Shown here: piece by piece, positions 1-9,741 of the stretch
Layout of the letters: each line of letters starts with the position of its first letter
How positions within the stretch are numbered: the first letter of the stretch is position 1
Origin: Oncomelania hupensis
Lineage: Eukaryota > Mollusca > Gastropoda > Littorinimorpha > Pomatiopsidae
Direction: 5' to 3'
Length of the DNA: 64,000 nt
Assembly (NCBI GenBank): GCA_036898135.1
Contig: CM072522.1
Span: 13,701,399 to 13,765,398 of the forward strand
Program-made: the position numbers and the translations under genes
Notes under the pieces: model-generated
Database searches by the model: none
Told to the model about the DNA's origin: nothing
The model's input: the letters and a program-made list of their open reading frames with translations, nothing else

Positions 1-372
1 CCACACTTCATTGTTTTGTCTATCATTTTTGAGTAGACGGAGCGTTGGCCTGTTAAAAGTAAAAAAAGGTAAAGGTGTTCGCGTAAGCTTTTCGGTCGTT
101 GGGGAGATAAGCGTTTGAGATATCTCTTTTTTCTAAGCTAGCTTAATAAGGGCATTGCCTATCTCCTCTCCATCGCTGCTTTACCATCCCTGGTTCGTAT
201 TATTTATAATTCTCATGTAGAGAGATCGAGCAAGCTTTCTTTATAATGTGGGGCTTAAACAGGGAAAATAGACTAACATACACCCAATACTTCGGTTAGC
301 TTCTTTCTTTACTCGTCTTCAGAAAATAAATACGCAATAATTTGGTTGTATTCTGGATCCTCACTCCCGCCA
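1..372. other. Unassigned flank left of the inverted duplication
   Basis: I see no convincing coding sequence or terminal repeat here. Homology with the right arm of the duplication starts near 373, so this stretch is either a different insertion or sequence that was not duplicated. Confidence 0.4.
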
Positions 373-772
373 TATATAATTTTAAAAATCAAACCTATAC
401 TTGTGTGGAGCCAGCACTCTGAAAGTTTTACCTAGATATATAAATATTTCTGGCAATCAAACACTTAATACAACAAAATATAGTAATGCTTTCGTTAATA
501 TTTACCACAACTAATTTTTCTACTGAATCAAATTTCACTTGATTTCATTGTTTTAAATTTGAGATTTTTAAATTTTTTTTTTAAAGATTTGGAACTGAAA
601 TGGATTTACATAAATCAGTGTGAGAATTTTGATGAGATTAATGTGATTACTTAGGAATGACGTAATTTATAAATACGATTTTACATGGAACTTGCAGACC
701 AATTTGACACTGCTCTTTATAATGACAATTACGTGTGTGTGTGTGTTTGTGCGTGTGTGTGTGTGTGTGCAG

Positions 773-1323
773 CTCATGAGCTCGCCAATACCCTTCTGAC
801 TCCACTCAAAGCTTTGATTACCGCCGATACCACCGAGGCTGCATGCGAAAATGAATGCCAAAACTTGTCACAGCACCTTGGCACTTGGGGCTCATTGATT
901 GGACTCGTTTGCCCTACAGCATGCCAAACGTTAGTATTATAACTAAATATGCCCTCTTTGAGACTGTGCAAGTAGGGCTACTTTAACTACATATGCCATC
1001 TCTGAGTCTGTGCAAGTGTAAGTAGGGTTACTTTAACTAAATATGCCATCTCTGAGTCTGTGCAAATGTAAGTAGGGCTACTTTAACTAAATATGCACTC
1101 TCTGGAGCCTTTGTAAGTGTAAGTAGGGCTACTTTAACTAAATATGCACTCTCTGAACCTTTGCAAATGTAAGTAGGGCTACTTTAACTAAATATGCCCT
1201 CTATGAGTCTGTGCAAGTGTAAGTAGGGCTACTTTAACTAAACATGCACTTTCTGAGCCTTTGCAAGCTGTAATTAAGTAAGCCTATCTTAAACACATTT
1301 ATTATACTCTACATACACACTCG

Positions 1324-1375
<52 letters not shown>

Positions 1376-2154
1376 CGTCTATCACAGTCTGTAGGATATG
1401 AATATTAGAAAAGCGTAGCCAATGTGCATGGCACTCGTATTTATACAACTATAGACAAGGCATCAAACTGGCCAATGCTGGTCCAGCAGTTACAGGACAG
1501 AAGTTAAAATGATAGAGAGTACCCTCAGCCTGCTCACTACATTCTGCAGTGCAGTGGGCGCATGCCTCTTTAAGCAAGCTCAGATACTCTGTATTAGCGT
1601 AACGTCTGTCCTATGACAGCTCGAAAGTTCAATAATTTGACTCTTTTTCAAATAAATTTACTACCCCATAAACCAGACTTAGCTTACGTTTCCCTAAACA
1701 TCTGTAAAATCAAATGAGTCGCCTTTTTGGGGAGAAGTATAATATTGCTTTCGCGAGGCTGATACCTTGCTTGTAATAGTATATAGCGAATGCGACATAC
1801 ATAGGACTTTCGGTACATAGGCTATGCTCTTCTCACATCGAAATATGGGCGCCTGTGGTCTCTCCTATGTCTGATTGCAACAAAGAATTGTATACCAATC
1901 CACTGACATTTCTACAAACATATTGGTATCTTGTGCATCATTGGTGCCTTTTCTGCTTTCACTCACTGTCCCTCATGCAGGGAAACATAGGTTTGGAACG
2001 ATTTATGTACAGCCTGTGACACGTGTAATCAAGTGTCAATCTCTAATTTTACTTGAAAACACATGGAACTATCAGTACATTTTTTTCTTAAATGTAAATT
2101 ACTTTTTCCTTCATTTTCAGGGCTCTGCACGAGCTGCAAGCCGTGGCCGGTTAA
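773..2154 (+). CDS. Paralogue of the four-cysteine secreted peptide, last two coding exons (5' part not seen)
   Basis: Exons 773-929 and 2121-2154 match the last two exons of the minus-strand gene at 28074-31675. The acceptor follows a GT-rich tract ending tgcag, the donor is gttagt at 930, and the final acceptor is ttttcag at 2118-2120. Phases (1, then 2) are the same. Cysteines are kept as C-x3-C-x17-C-x3-C, and the protein again ends ALHELQ... with a terminal Gly before TAA at 2152-2154. Relative to the paralogue it lacks one codon in each exon, both in frame. The region before the cysteines is almost identical, while the loop between them has many amino-acid replacements. The signal-peptide exon should lie upstream of the duplicated block, which begins near 373; nothing like it is visible in 1-372, so it is outside the window or lost. 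Whether the gene is expressed cannot be told. Confidence 0.68.
940..1262 (+). repeat. ~50-bp minisatellite in intron 2 of the left peptide paralogue
   Basis: About six and a half copies of a ~50-bp unit, each with actttaactaaatatgc followed by a tctgagtctgtgcaa-like stretch and gtaagtaggg. Units begin near 980, 1030, 1079, 1130, 1180 and 1230. The right arm keeps only one or two units, around 29040-29096 and 30321-30360. Confidence 0.85.
1326..1372 (+). repeat. (CT)n microsatellite
   Basis: A near-pure CT dinucleotide run. Its counterpart in the right arm is the GA/GAA tract at 28850-28975. Confidence 0.9.
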
Positions 2155-2319
2155 ATTTGCCAGCGGTTATTGGGAGCAGCTACATTTGCCAGCGATAAAA
2201 TTTGCCAGAGGTTATTGCCAGTGTTTGAATTTGCTCATGGTTAAATTGTATTGGTCAACATGTCTGCAGTAAACCCATAACAAAAATTATACTTCAGTGT
2301 TTAGGCGTACCTATATACT

Positions 2320-2353
2320 TGTGTGTGTTTGTGTGTGTGTGTGTGTGTGTGTA

Positions 2354-2388
<35 letters not shown>

Positions 2389-2395
2389 GAGAGAG
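2320..2395 (+). repeat. (GT)n then (GA)n microsatellite
   Basis: A GT run followed directly by a GA run, just outside the end of the duplicated block. Confidence 0.9.
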
Positions 2396-2439
2396 AAAAA
2401 GTGGACGTGTGAGTAATTGATACTTTTTTTTTAACGTAT

Positions 2440-2600
2440 TACAATAATAATTATTATAATATTAATACTGGACCCTATACACAGACTCAAAGCGGCGATC
2501 TGTAAACAACATATACGCTCACATGTTAGAGACACTCTTACATATACGACAAACACACACTATTAGAAGACGGAAAGGAAATCGAATTTTTATTGGTTAC
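2440..2600 (-). mobile_element. tRNA-derived SINE 1, 3' portion only
   Basis: Contains the family's LINE-like 3' end in reverse: an AT-rich ATT-type tail, then atactggaccctatac, a caaagcggcgatctgta block, and gaagacggaaaggaaatcgaa. The same blocks occur at 31880-32118 and 63262-64000. The tRNA-like head is missing. Confidence 0.6.
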
Positions 2601-3497
2601 ATTTTAGACTGACTGCGTCCAATATCATGTTTTCCCGTGTTAACTGGAATTTGCATTCACCATATGTGCGCATTGGAATTCCCCAAAACACTAGGGTAAT
2701 AAATAACTAAATAACAATAACCCATTCATTATAACACATCTGGATATAAAACAATAAATATAATATTAATAGAGCATTAAATTACACAGAGGCAACAAAA
2801 AAAGAAAGGCTTGTGCTGGAAAACATCTCAAGCTGATCTTCGTTCTCAATCTGTTCTTCGTTCTCAATCTGTTCTTCTTGAACACACGAAAAGAGCGATC
2901 CTGCAGGCACTCATCTGGAAGGAAGCTCTCATTCCGCAGCCAGGGATCCTGCAAGGCAAGCTGGGGCTGGGACATCACTTCCAGAAAAATCCAAGATCGG
3001 CACTGAAGTAGTAAAATGCAGCTGCAAGAACGTTTGTAGAGGTCTGTGTAGCTGTGCCACAGCGGCTGTCCTCTGCTCTGCTCTTTGCTTCTGTGATGGC
3101 AAATTCATTCATTAACCGGTTATGTGAGTAAATCGCTATGGACAGAAGAATCGATGTTTACAGGTTTCTGTTTCAAATCTAGGATTATGCATGAAATGCA
3201 TTTCTTTGTTAACAAATAGTAGAAATACAGATTCATGTATAGTATTTGTAAATATGAGGGTCTCTACATATAACCTTGTTGAGAATGTATCTGTAGACAA
3301 TTGAGGGGAAAGTATGTTTTACATCAGTATGTAGTGTCGTAGCGTCATCTGTCTTCGCTTTAAAATAAAGCAGAATCATTAATCTAGTCCTAGCAAGAAT
3401 ATATTTGTCATTTACATAATTTCAATAACCAATGTGCAAGCTTGCGATTGTTACTAGACGGTAATGTTCTAGAAAAGAAAGCAGATTCATTTGTATA
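2601..3497. other. Unassigned intergenic sequence
   Basis: AT-rich, with no supported gene. A short direct repeat (cgttctcaatctgttctt) occurs near 2840-2880. Confidence 0.4.
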
Positions 3498-3754
3498 TAC
3501 AGTGGAACCTCCGGTATACGACCGTCCAAAATCTGAGAAAAAACGGTCTTATAATAGAGGTGGTCTTATACCGGAAACAAGGGGTGGGGTGGGGGGGAGG
3601 GGGGTCAGGCTCGGAGGGGTATGTAGTCATAATTTTCACACTCACCAGCATGTATTCTCTGACAAAGGAAACTGTACAACATGTTTCTTTTTTAGCTTTG
3701 TCTTTTATTCACAACTTCAAAAATAGAAAACAGTCGAACCACTGCCAGACGCGT

Positions 3755-5095
3755 TCATCCAAGTCTGTCAGTGCAGAAGCTCTCAGTTTCGATGTTTCCC
3801 TTTTCGCCACTTTCTCCACTCTCCCATCGTAGTTTCACAGATTCGTAATCCTTTATGATGAGCTGAATTTGGGTCTTCCCAACGTCTAAACTTCTTGCAA
3901 TAGACAAACAACTCTCCCCATTTTCACTTCTTTCAATCACTTTCATACCTGTCAAGTGCTACGGATTTTTGCGTAGCGCTACGCATTTTAAACATTTTCC
4001 CATTGCTACGGCGTATCACAAAGCTGCTACGCAATTTTTCAAAAGTGACGATAATATTTTTTAACCAAGGGGGTTTTCGCGCGAAAGTAGTCTGTTCCGG
4101 TCGAGTCCGGTTTAAAGACACTTAGTAAAAGCACCGCACTTCCGCAACACGTGTTCGTTAATGTATAGGATCGGGATATTCAAATGTAGGTCCTTTACCG
4201 CCGATAAAATGTTTTGTTCAGATGTAGGTGTGCTTTTTAACGTTTTGCACCGTGGAGGCATTTGCTCCTGTAGTCGGCTGACCGCACGCTTTCACCCATT
4301 CTTTTCACTTTTCCAAGTTGACATTCGGTTGTGGAAAGTAAATAAAGTCAACTCCTTGCATGTGAGGTTTATGTTTTCACCGTGAATAGCTTTTTCAAAT
4401 ACCATAACAACAATTTTTGTTCACCATCGCTGCTGCAAACTTCGTACTTTGGTATAGGGTTCGGCAAAACACAGGAAAAATGCCCCAACCGGGAGACCGG
4501 AAGTCGTGACCTCGGAGGCCAAGGTGAAGGACATAATTTTATAGGGGGTCATTTGTAAATCAATTAAAGTAATAACCAATACCGGAATCCAGTCCATGGT
4601 ATGAAATTACGTGGAAAAAATCTTTGGAGCAATAGATGAAAAAAAAAAACAACTTGCAAACAACCTACAGAAAAGGTGAAGGCAAATAGCAACTATTTAT
4701 GAAGGGAAAAAAAATTAGAATTTGTGCTCAATAGGAAAAAGGATTAGAAAAGATTAAATTCCATTCAAATGTATTTCCAGACACTCCACCCTTATCCCAT
4801 ATACAAACTCATTTGCAAATCTATAAATTACTTTTTTAAAATTTAAATTATTGTAACAAAGTGTTGTGCATTAACAAGATTTTACAATATATTTGTAAAC
4901 ACATTGGATGTGTGTGTTTATATTGGATGCAGAAGTTTCCAGTTTTGTTGCGAATTGCGTGATTCACATTAGTGCTACACCAAACCTCCTGCTATGGTTT
5001 TTCTGTTAAATTGCTACACCACAACCCGAAAACCCCTTGACAGGTATGCACTTTCATTCTCTCTGCCAAACTCAAAACGTTCCTCTTGCGCGACG
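3755..5095 (-). pseudogene. Tigger transposase N-terminus (CENP-B-like HTH), split by an insertion
   Basis: Reading the minus strand from an ATG at about 5095, the frame begins MASRKRNVLSLAER, is interrupted at 5048, and resumes at 3946 with MKVIERSENGES, then CLSIARSLDVGKTQIQ. This is the K-R-x-L-x-L-x-E-R...VI...E.G.S...IA...GVGKTQI pattern of the CENP-B/psq-type DNA-binding domain at the start of Tigger transposases, followed by IIKDYES. The second HTH and the DDE domain are missing. The frame joins cleanly when the 3947-5048 insert and one 9-bp duplication are removed, so the insertion came after the copy had been coding. Confidence 0.75.
3947..5048. mobile_element. 1.1-kb TIR element inserted in the Tigger transposase
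   Basis: Starts acctgtcaag and ends cttgacaggt(atg), forming 10-13 bp inverted ends. The flanking sequence cactttcat is present at 3938-3946 and again at 5049-5057, a 9-bp TSD (or 6 bp if the TIR includes cat). The left interior has repeated gctacg / gcgtagc motifs. I see no transposase, so it is a non-autonomous DNA transposon of uncertain superfamily (hAT- or Mutator-like by TSD length). Confidence 0.68.
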
Positions 5096-5665
5096 CCATT
5101 TTGACAGCCAGTGTAGGCGAGTAATGTCCCTTATTTGCGAACCGGAAATAGCAGACAACAGCAGGCGTACACTAACATGAGAAAAAAAACGAAAGGTACA
5201 GACAGCAAATTAACTGATATCTCTTTTAAATTGCCCTAAGACGGTCGTATAAAGGGCTTAAGACACGGTCGCTGGTCGCATAAACGAGGTTGTCGCATAC
5301 CAGAGGTCATTTATTATTGGAAGTGAATCCGTCAGAAGTTTTCAGGTCACATAACGGAGGGAGTCGTATACCAGAGAGCCGGATACCGGAGGTTCCACTG
5401 TAATTATAAATCATACAAACCAGTGGGTTTATTTTCCTGATGTCAGAAACATGGTACAGGCATACATAATTCAAAGGCAAAATAAACTCTTAATTCCAAA
5501 TAATTTGTGTTTTGAATGCTCAATTTTTGCAAAAGTGCGTTTTAAGGATATGCTTACTAAACCGGTGATATTTTCGTTCATATACCATTTAGAAGTTACC
5601 CCTCTCTGGCATTTGGACCCTGAGAGATGTTTTTATAACTATATAAAATTCTGCAGCTAATTCTA

Positions 5666-5905
5666 GCACTAAAACGGGGGTTCGATAAATTATAGTAAGC
5701 CTCGGCTTCAGCGTCCCCTGCATGGGATGCCTTTATTGTAAAACGACCGACTGGTGGAGCGCCTTCAGTGTTATTATTAGGGTTGTTTCAGCAGACCTTT
5801 TATACGGATCAGGGAGAAGTCCTCTTTCAATCAAGTTGTTGTCCTGATTGGGCCCTTCGCAATCTGCAGGACCCTATAAACAATGACTAACTAGCTAACT
5901 AACCT
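5666..5905 (+). mobile_element. 0.7-kb retroposon family, subfamily B, 5'-truncated
   Basis: Contains the diagnostic 3' blocks cgtcccctgcatgggatg, ttattgtaaa, gttgtttcagcagac, and a degenerate GTCCAGCGGAC-type end (ctgcaggaccctataaac), finishing in a ctaactagctaac tail. It lacks the first ~370 bp of the element. Confidence 0.78.
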
Positions 5906-6099
5906 TCTGTTTTGTCTTCATTCGTAGATAGATTTATTAATCTTTTTTTCATTGCCTTCAGTTATTATTATTATTATTATATGTAAATATAGAACATAAT
6001 GATCCGTACCAGATGAAGATTTAAAAAAAAAGCCATCACCACCACCAGTCTCACCTCCTCAGGAAGGATGGAGGTGTGAAGCTGTTGTCTAGCTCAAGC

Positions 6100-7790
6100 G
6101 CCACGTCTAGATCTAGAAAGGTATCCGCCGGGCGTTTCGGAGTCCCTGATTGCTTCCTCCCCGGTGTCTGGCACCCCTATGGGTGCAAAGGGTCAGCTGT
6201 CGCACGACGGTGACAGTAGCGAGAGTGGGGGAAAAGTGTTCCTACCCCCCCCCCCCCCCACCTCCCCAGGACGACGCACGTCGACCCACTCTCAATGTAA
6301 TATGGAAGAAGCCCCTAGGACGGCTGCCTCTGAGGTGGCGTCTGTATGGGACACAGACGGTGCCCCTGGTCAGGGTGCCGCGACCGCGATGAGGACCCTG
6401 CGGTCGCTCAGCTAACGGGGCAGGTGGCCGCAGAATCCCCGCCCCCGCAGAACGCTACAAAAATTAGTTATGCAGATAAGGCTCCTATGGGACCTGGTCC
6501 CTCCAAAGGTACGAGACCGGTCCGAATGCCCACCTCTAGGGGGAGGACCGATGTGGTGGATTTTCCGGTGACGATCAGAGATCTGGGGGGAGGTCCGGCT
6601 ACCTTTTCCGGGCTGGGTCCTTTTAGGCAGGCGCGCACGATGCACGACATGTTAGAAGTTAGAACGATAAGAAAAACACCTTCCGGGGACTGGTTGGTGG
6701 GGTGAATGTCCTCTGCACAGCAGGGGAAATTATTCAGAGCAAAGTCCATATGCAATATTCCAATTGCCACCTTCATGCCCCAGGCTACTACGATGGGGGT
6801 CATTAGGGGTCTCCCGGATGGGGGAGACGATGCAGTTTTCTTCAAACAAATAAAGGAAGACCTAAATGGCCAGAATGTGCCAGTGGATGTGCCAGTGGTG
6901 TAAGTGCTGCGTCTAACTCTTGCGGGTGGACAGCCGTCCGCCGCTTTGAAAATGACATTTAGCTTAAAGGAATTGCCAAGCGAGGTGCGCCTGGATCGAA
7001 CTTGGTTCGACATGGACCCCTATGTGGCTCCGGTTTTAAGGTGCCAGTTGTTTGGGCATGTCACGTCACATTACATTACATTACATTACATTACATGATT
7101 ATTGCTTTAGGTCCAGCGGACTCTTCCGAGCCAAATCAGGACCGGACAACCCATGATCAGCATAAAAGATCTGCTGAAACAACCGTAGTGGTAAAACTGA
7201 AAGCTCTCCACCAGCCAGCCACTTTACAATAAAGACATCCCACGCAGGGGACGCTGAGGCTGTACTAACAATTAATCGAATGTTTACAAAAACAAAATAG
7301 AATACAAACATCATTATAAATTATCAACAAAACACATACATATAAAATGCCTACATTGCTAAATAATAACATCATAGGAAGCCATAGTGACCACCTAGCA
7401 GAAAGCGTCCAATATTCCCAAGCTGATCCAACAGACCTCATACACAAATAAGGAGTCTTGTCCCGGAAGAGTTTTCAAGAAAAAAGGTAGGTGACTGGTC
7501 TAGCGTAGAAGAAGATAGTATAGAAGATTGATAGAACAGAGCAGGAATGAGAAAGAGCAAATGAAAAAGACAGCGACAGTGGGAATTTAAAGCACTAAAT
7601 TTCCAGAAAGTGGGGATACTATTTATACTGAAACCCCCGGCACCCCAACGGGGGTGTCACGTCACAGTGCAAGCGCGGAATGGAGAGATGCCCGAGATGC
7701 GGGAAAGATCATTAGCTTGCAGAGTGCTATTTCATGCAATGATTCAATCCCCCTCCTGGCCAATTACTTATCTAAAATGCATGTTCTGTG
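6100..7790 (+). pseudogene. LINE A ORF1 (gag-like, CCHC zinc knuckle), broken
   Basis: A GC-rich, proline-rich N-terminal part (6150-6420) continues after a frameshift with SRGRTDVVDFPVTIRDLGGG and VRTIRKTPSGDWLVG. After stops come SICNIPIATFMPQATTMGV and LRLTLAGGQPSAALKMTFSL. The zinc-knuckle region RCQLFGHVTS is cut at 7070 by the retroposon and resumes at 7667, giving CPRCGKDH-x-LAEC (CX2CX3HX4C). This order is typical of ORF1 proteins of I/Jockey-type LINEs, which bind the element's RNA. Confidence 0.72.
7071..7654 (-). mobile_element. 0.7-kb retroposon family, short-start copy in LINE A ORF1
   Basis: Flanked by a perfect 12-bp TSD, tgtcacgtcaca, at 7059-7070 and 7655-7666. In its own (minus) direction it starts CCCCCGTTGGGGTGCC with tataaatag just downstream, and ends in GTCCAGCGGAC-containing sequence (read here as gtccagcggac at 7111) and a (TGTAA)n-type tail. 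Removing it restores the zinc-knuckle reading frame of LINE A. Confidence 0.9.
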
Positions 7791-7799
7791 TTTGCAGTC

Positions 7800-8440
7800 T
7801 CTTGCATGCAAAAAGAATAGTCTGCCCGTGGTTCCGGGGTTCCATTTCCCCCCCTGCATACACCACAGATGAACATGACAAAGTCCATGTGGTTACATAT
7901 GTTAGGATAGGGTTGAGGATGGAGAACTTGGGACCGGTAGATGAGGGGGATGGAGGGGGTTTCACTGTAGTCATCAGCCTCTCCCTGGGGGAGCGTTCCT
8001 CTGTGAACACCCTTAACATTCTAAATTATTACAACCCCACAGGTTGCGTGAACTTTTCCTGGTTGAGGTGGGCTCTTGGCTGGTGCTGGGGGATTTCAAC
8101 AGACGCGACGGCCTCTGGGATTCAAACCGCTCCTCCACAAATACAGCCCTTACAGAACTTTTGTCAGAAGCTGGTCTGGTGATGTTAAATGACGGTGCAC
8201 CCACACACATACCAGACCAAGCAAATCACAATATGATCGCAATAGATATTAGCTTAACACCAGTAGACGTAGCCTCCCTAGCTGACTGGTCCGTCGCTGG
8301 GGAGCCCGTCTTTTCAGACCACTTACCTATTTTTCTCCATTTTCAGTTAGAGCCAGTAAGCAACACACCCGATACCAAACCCAACCTTGCCAAGGTTGAT
8401 TTAGAAAAATATCACAACAAACAAGTTAATTTCACACCCC
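7800..8440 (+). pseudogene. LINE A endonuclease domain (EEP/APE type), broken
   Basis: After the end of ORF1, frames shift between IISLSLGERSSVNTLNILNYYNPTG-like sequence and LVEVGSWLVLGDFNRRDGLW, then IDISLTPVDVASLADW and EPVFSDHLPIFLHF. GDFN and SDHLP are the hallmark motifs of the apurinic endonuclease domain that nicks target DNA in LINE retrotransposition. A poly-C tract at 8438-8453 causes another frame change. Confidence 0.75.
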
Positions 8441-8461
8441 CCCCCCCCCCCCACCACATCG

Positions 8462-9334
8462 GTGGATGATATAGAGTCGGCCCTGCGCGCCTGTATGACT
8501 AGCACCATAGCTGCCCTCGCCCCGCCACCGGGTCGCAACGCCGGGGTTTCCAAACCTTGGTGGTCTGCGAAGTGTAGGGAAGCCACCCAACTTAAAAAAT
8601 AATCTTACATAGCATACAAACGGTGCAACACACATGCCGCTCATACCCATATGAAAACTACTAAACAAGCAGCTAAAAAGACCATCGCCGCTTCAAAGCG
8701 CGATTACTGGTTGAATAAGTACGCCGACAAACAGACGGTCGCGCAGTTGTGGACAAATGTCCGAAAGAAGCGCGGCCGATACCGACCAATGAACTTCGCC
8801 TTAGCCGATGACACCCGTAGCTACAGCACCGATGAGGATAAGGCAGCAGCGTTCGTGGAGCATTTTGTCTTTGTTTTCCTTTTATCGGTCTTTTCCTTTT
8901 TGGTCGGGCCCGGCCGCATTCCCACACGCTTGCAATCTGTAAGTTTTAATTTTCCCTTGTCCGGCGCTGCGCCGGCCTTTTCCTCACTTTCTCCTTGTCC
9001 TAGACCTGGTCTGGTCATATATTTTGCCAAATCTATTGTCCTTAACATGAAATTATTAGGACGTAAAGCTTCGCTCTCTCTCTCGCATTTTGTCTCGGCC
9101 GGCGAAGGCAGTCGGCTGCCGCCGGGCGAGTTAAACCGCAGACACAGATGCGAGGCCGAACCTGGTCCCGTGCCCAGAGTGGCATCTTCGGTGCCCATAA
9201 CCCCACGCGAGCTGGCCCGTGCCCTACTCTGCTGTTGTAATAACAAGGGAACCGGACCGGAAGGGATACACTACTCCATGGTGAAGCGAGTCCCACTGGC
9301 ATTTAAAGAACACATACTGCATCTCTTTAATCTC
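8462..9334 (+). pseudogene. LINE A linker and N-terminal RT region
   Basis: Translates as SKPWWSAKCREATQLKK, then after a stop AASKRDYWLNKYADK, VAQLWTNVRKKRGRY, DEDKAAAFVEHFV, and (after a 214-bp insert) RELARALLCCCNNKGTGPEGIHYSMVK. This is the usual region between endonuclease and RT motif 1 in Jockey/I LINEs (WW...C..A / F...F / GPDGI...). It continues at 11671 after a composite insertion. Confidence 0.75.
8871..9084. mobile_element. 214-bp short retroposon-like insert with 11-bp TSD
   Basis: Flanked by gcattttgtct at 8860-8870 and 9085-9095. The left end is pyrimidine-rich and the right end is a (TC)n run. Deleting insert plus one TSD (225 bp, 75 codons) restores LINE A as FVEHFVS followed by AGEGSRLPPGEL. 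I see no tRNA-like promoter and no second copy in the window. A SINE or a truncated retrocopy is the likely nature. Confidence 0.65.
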
Positions 9335-9384
9335 ACAGATTAGATAATATTGAGGGGGTTCATACTCTGGCATGTAAATGATTT

Positions 9385-9700
9385 TTGAATGTACCCAAGG
9401 GAGGACCCAACAAAATTATTTATGGAGAGACAGGACGCTTTCCTCTGTATGTAAACAATGTACGGTGCATACGATACTGGCTAAAGCTCTTGAAATTAGA
9501 TGCAAATAGGCTACCTCAGCAGGCTTACCAGATGCTAATTAACTTGGATGAGAGAGGTAAATCCTGTTGGGTGACTAAAGTAAAAAAACACCCTTTTTTC
9601 CTCTAGGTTTTGGGTATGTTTGGGTACAACAAGGTGTGGGGAGTGAAAATGTCTTTATTAGCATGTTTAAGCAGAGGATAAAAGATGAATATGTGCAGTC
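9385..9700 (+). pseudogene. C-terminal LINE ORF2 fragment with GETGRFPLYV motif
   Basis: Coding matter reads IIYGETGRFPLYVNNVRCIRYW, RLPQQAYQMLINLDERGK, CWVTKVKK, then after a frameshift LGFGYVWVQQGVGSE-like and SMFKQRIKDEY. From memory of mollusc and other invertebrate LINEs, a GETGR-P-L...YW..L motif lies downstream of the RT in one LINE lineage; I could not name the clade from this fragment. No RT motif is present. Confidence 0.5.
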
Positions 9701-9741
9701 TCCACTATTCAAAGCAAGTCTGGCATATGCCTTACAGAACA

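Larger units (their letters stand above)
373..2296 (+). repeat. Left arm of a ~2-kb inverted segmental duplication
   Basis: Reads as the reverse complement of 27938-30943 once an RTE fragment (29097-30320) is removed from the right arm. Shared landmarks in order are the GGAGCCAGCA segment near 407, the GT tract and peptide exon, the 50-bp minisatellite, the CT tract, the long intron, the last peptide exon, and the repeated tttgccag-type 3'UTR near 2150-2230. Both coding and intronic sequence are shared, so this is a genomic duplication and not a retrocopy. Confidence 0.85.
3500..5400 (-). mobile_element. Tigger/pogo-type DNA transposon, decayed and interrupted
   Basis: Bounded by inverted CAGTGGAACCTCCGG-type ends (3500 onward, and reversed at 5400) flanked by TA on both sides, as in the pogo/Tigger branch of Tc1-mariner. 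Related gtcttata / tcgtatacc motifs recur inside both ends. The only coding remnant is the N-terminus of a transposase on the minus strand. The catalytic DDE region is absent, so the copy is non-autonomous. About 1.1 kb of its 1.9 kb is a later insertion (3947-5048). Confidence 0.82.

Noticed and set aside
667..861. Minus-strand small ORF opposite the left peptide exon
   Set aside because: It is the shadow of the plus-strand exon and the CA tract; the plus frame has matching splice sites and a paralogue.
940..1262. CRISPR-like array
   Set aside because: Direct tandem units without distinct spacers in a eukaryotic genome; a minisatellite.
7610..8182. 190-codon frame crossing the retroposon/LINE A border
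   Set aside because: A chance fusion of the retroposon end with frameshifted LINE A endonuclease sequence.
6150..9340. Active host gene encoding an endonuclease-RT protein
   Set aside because: Stops, frameshifts and nested inserts show it is a dead LINE.
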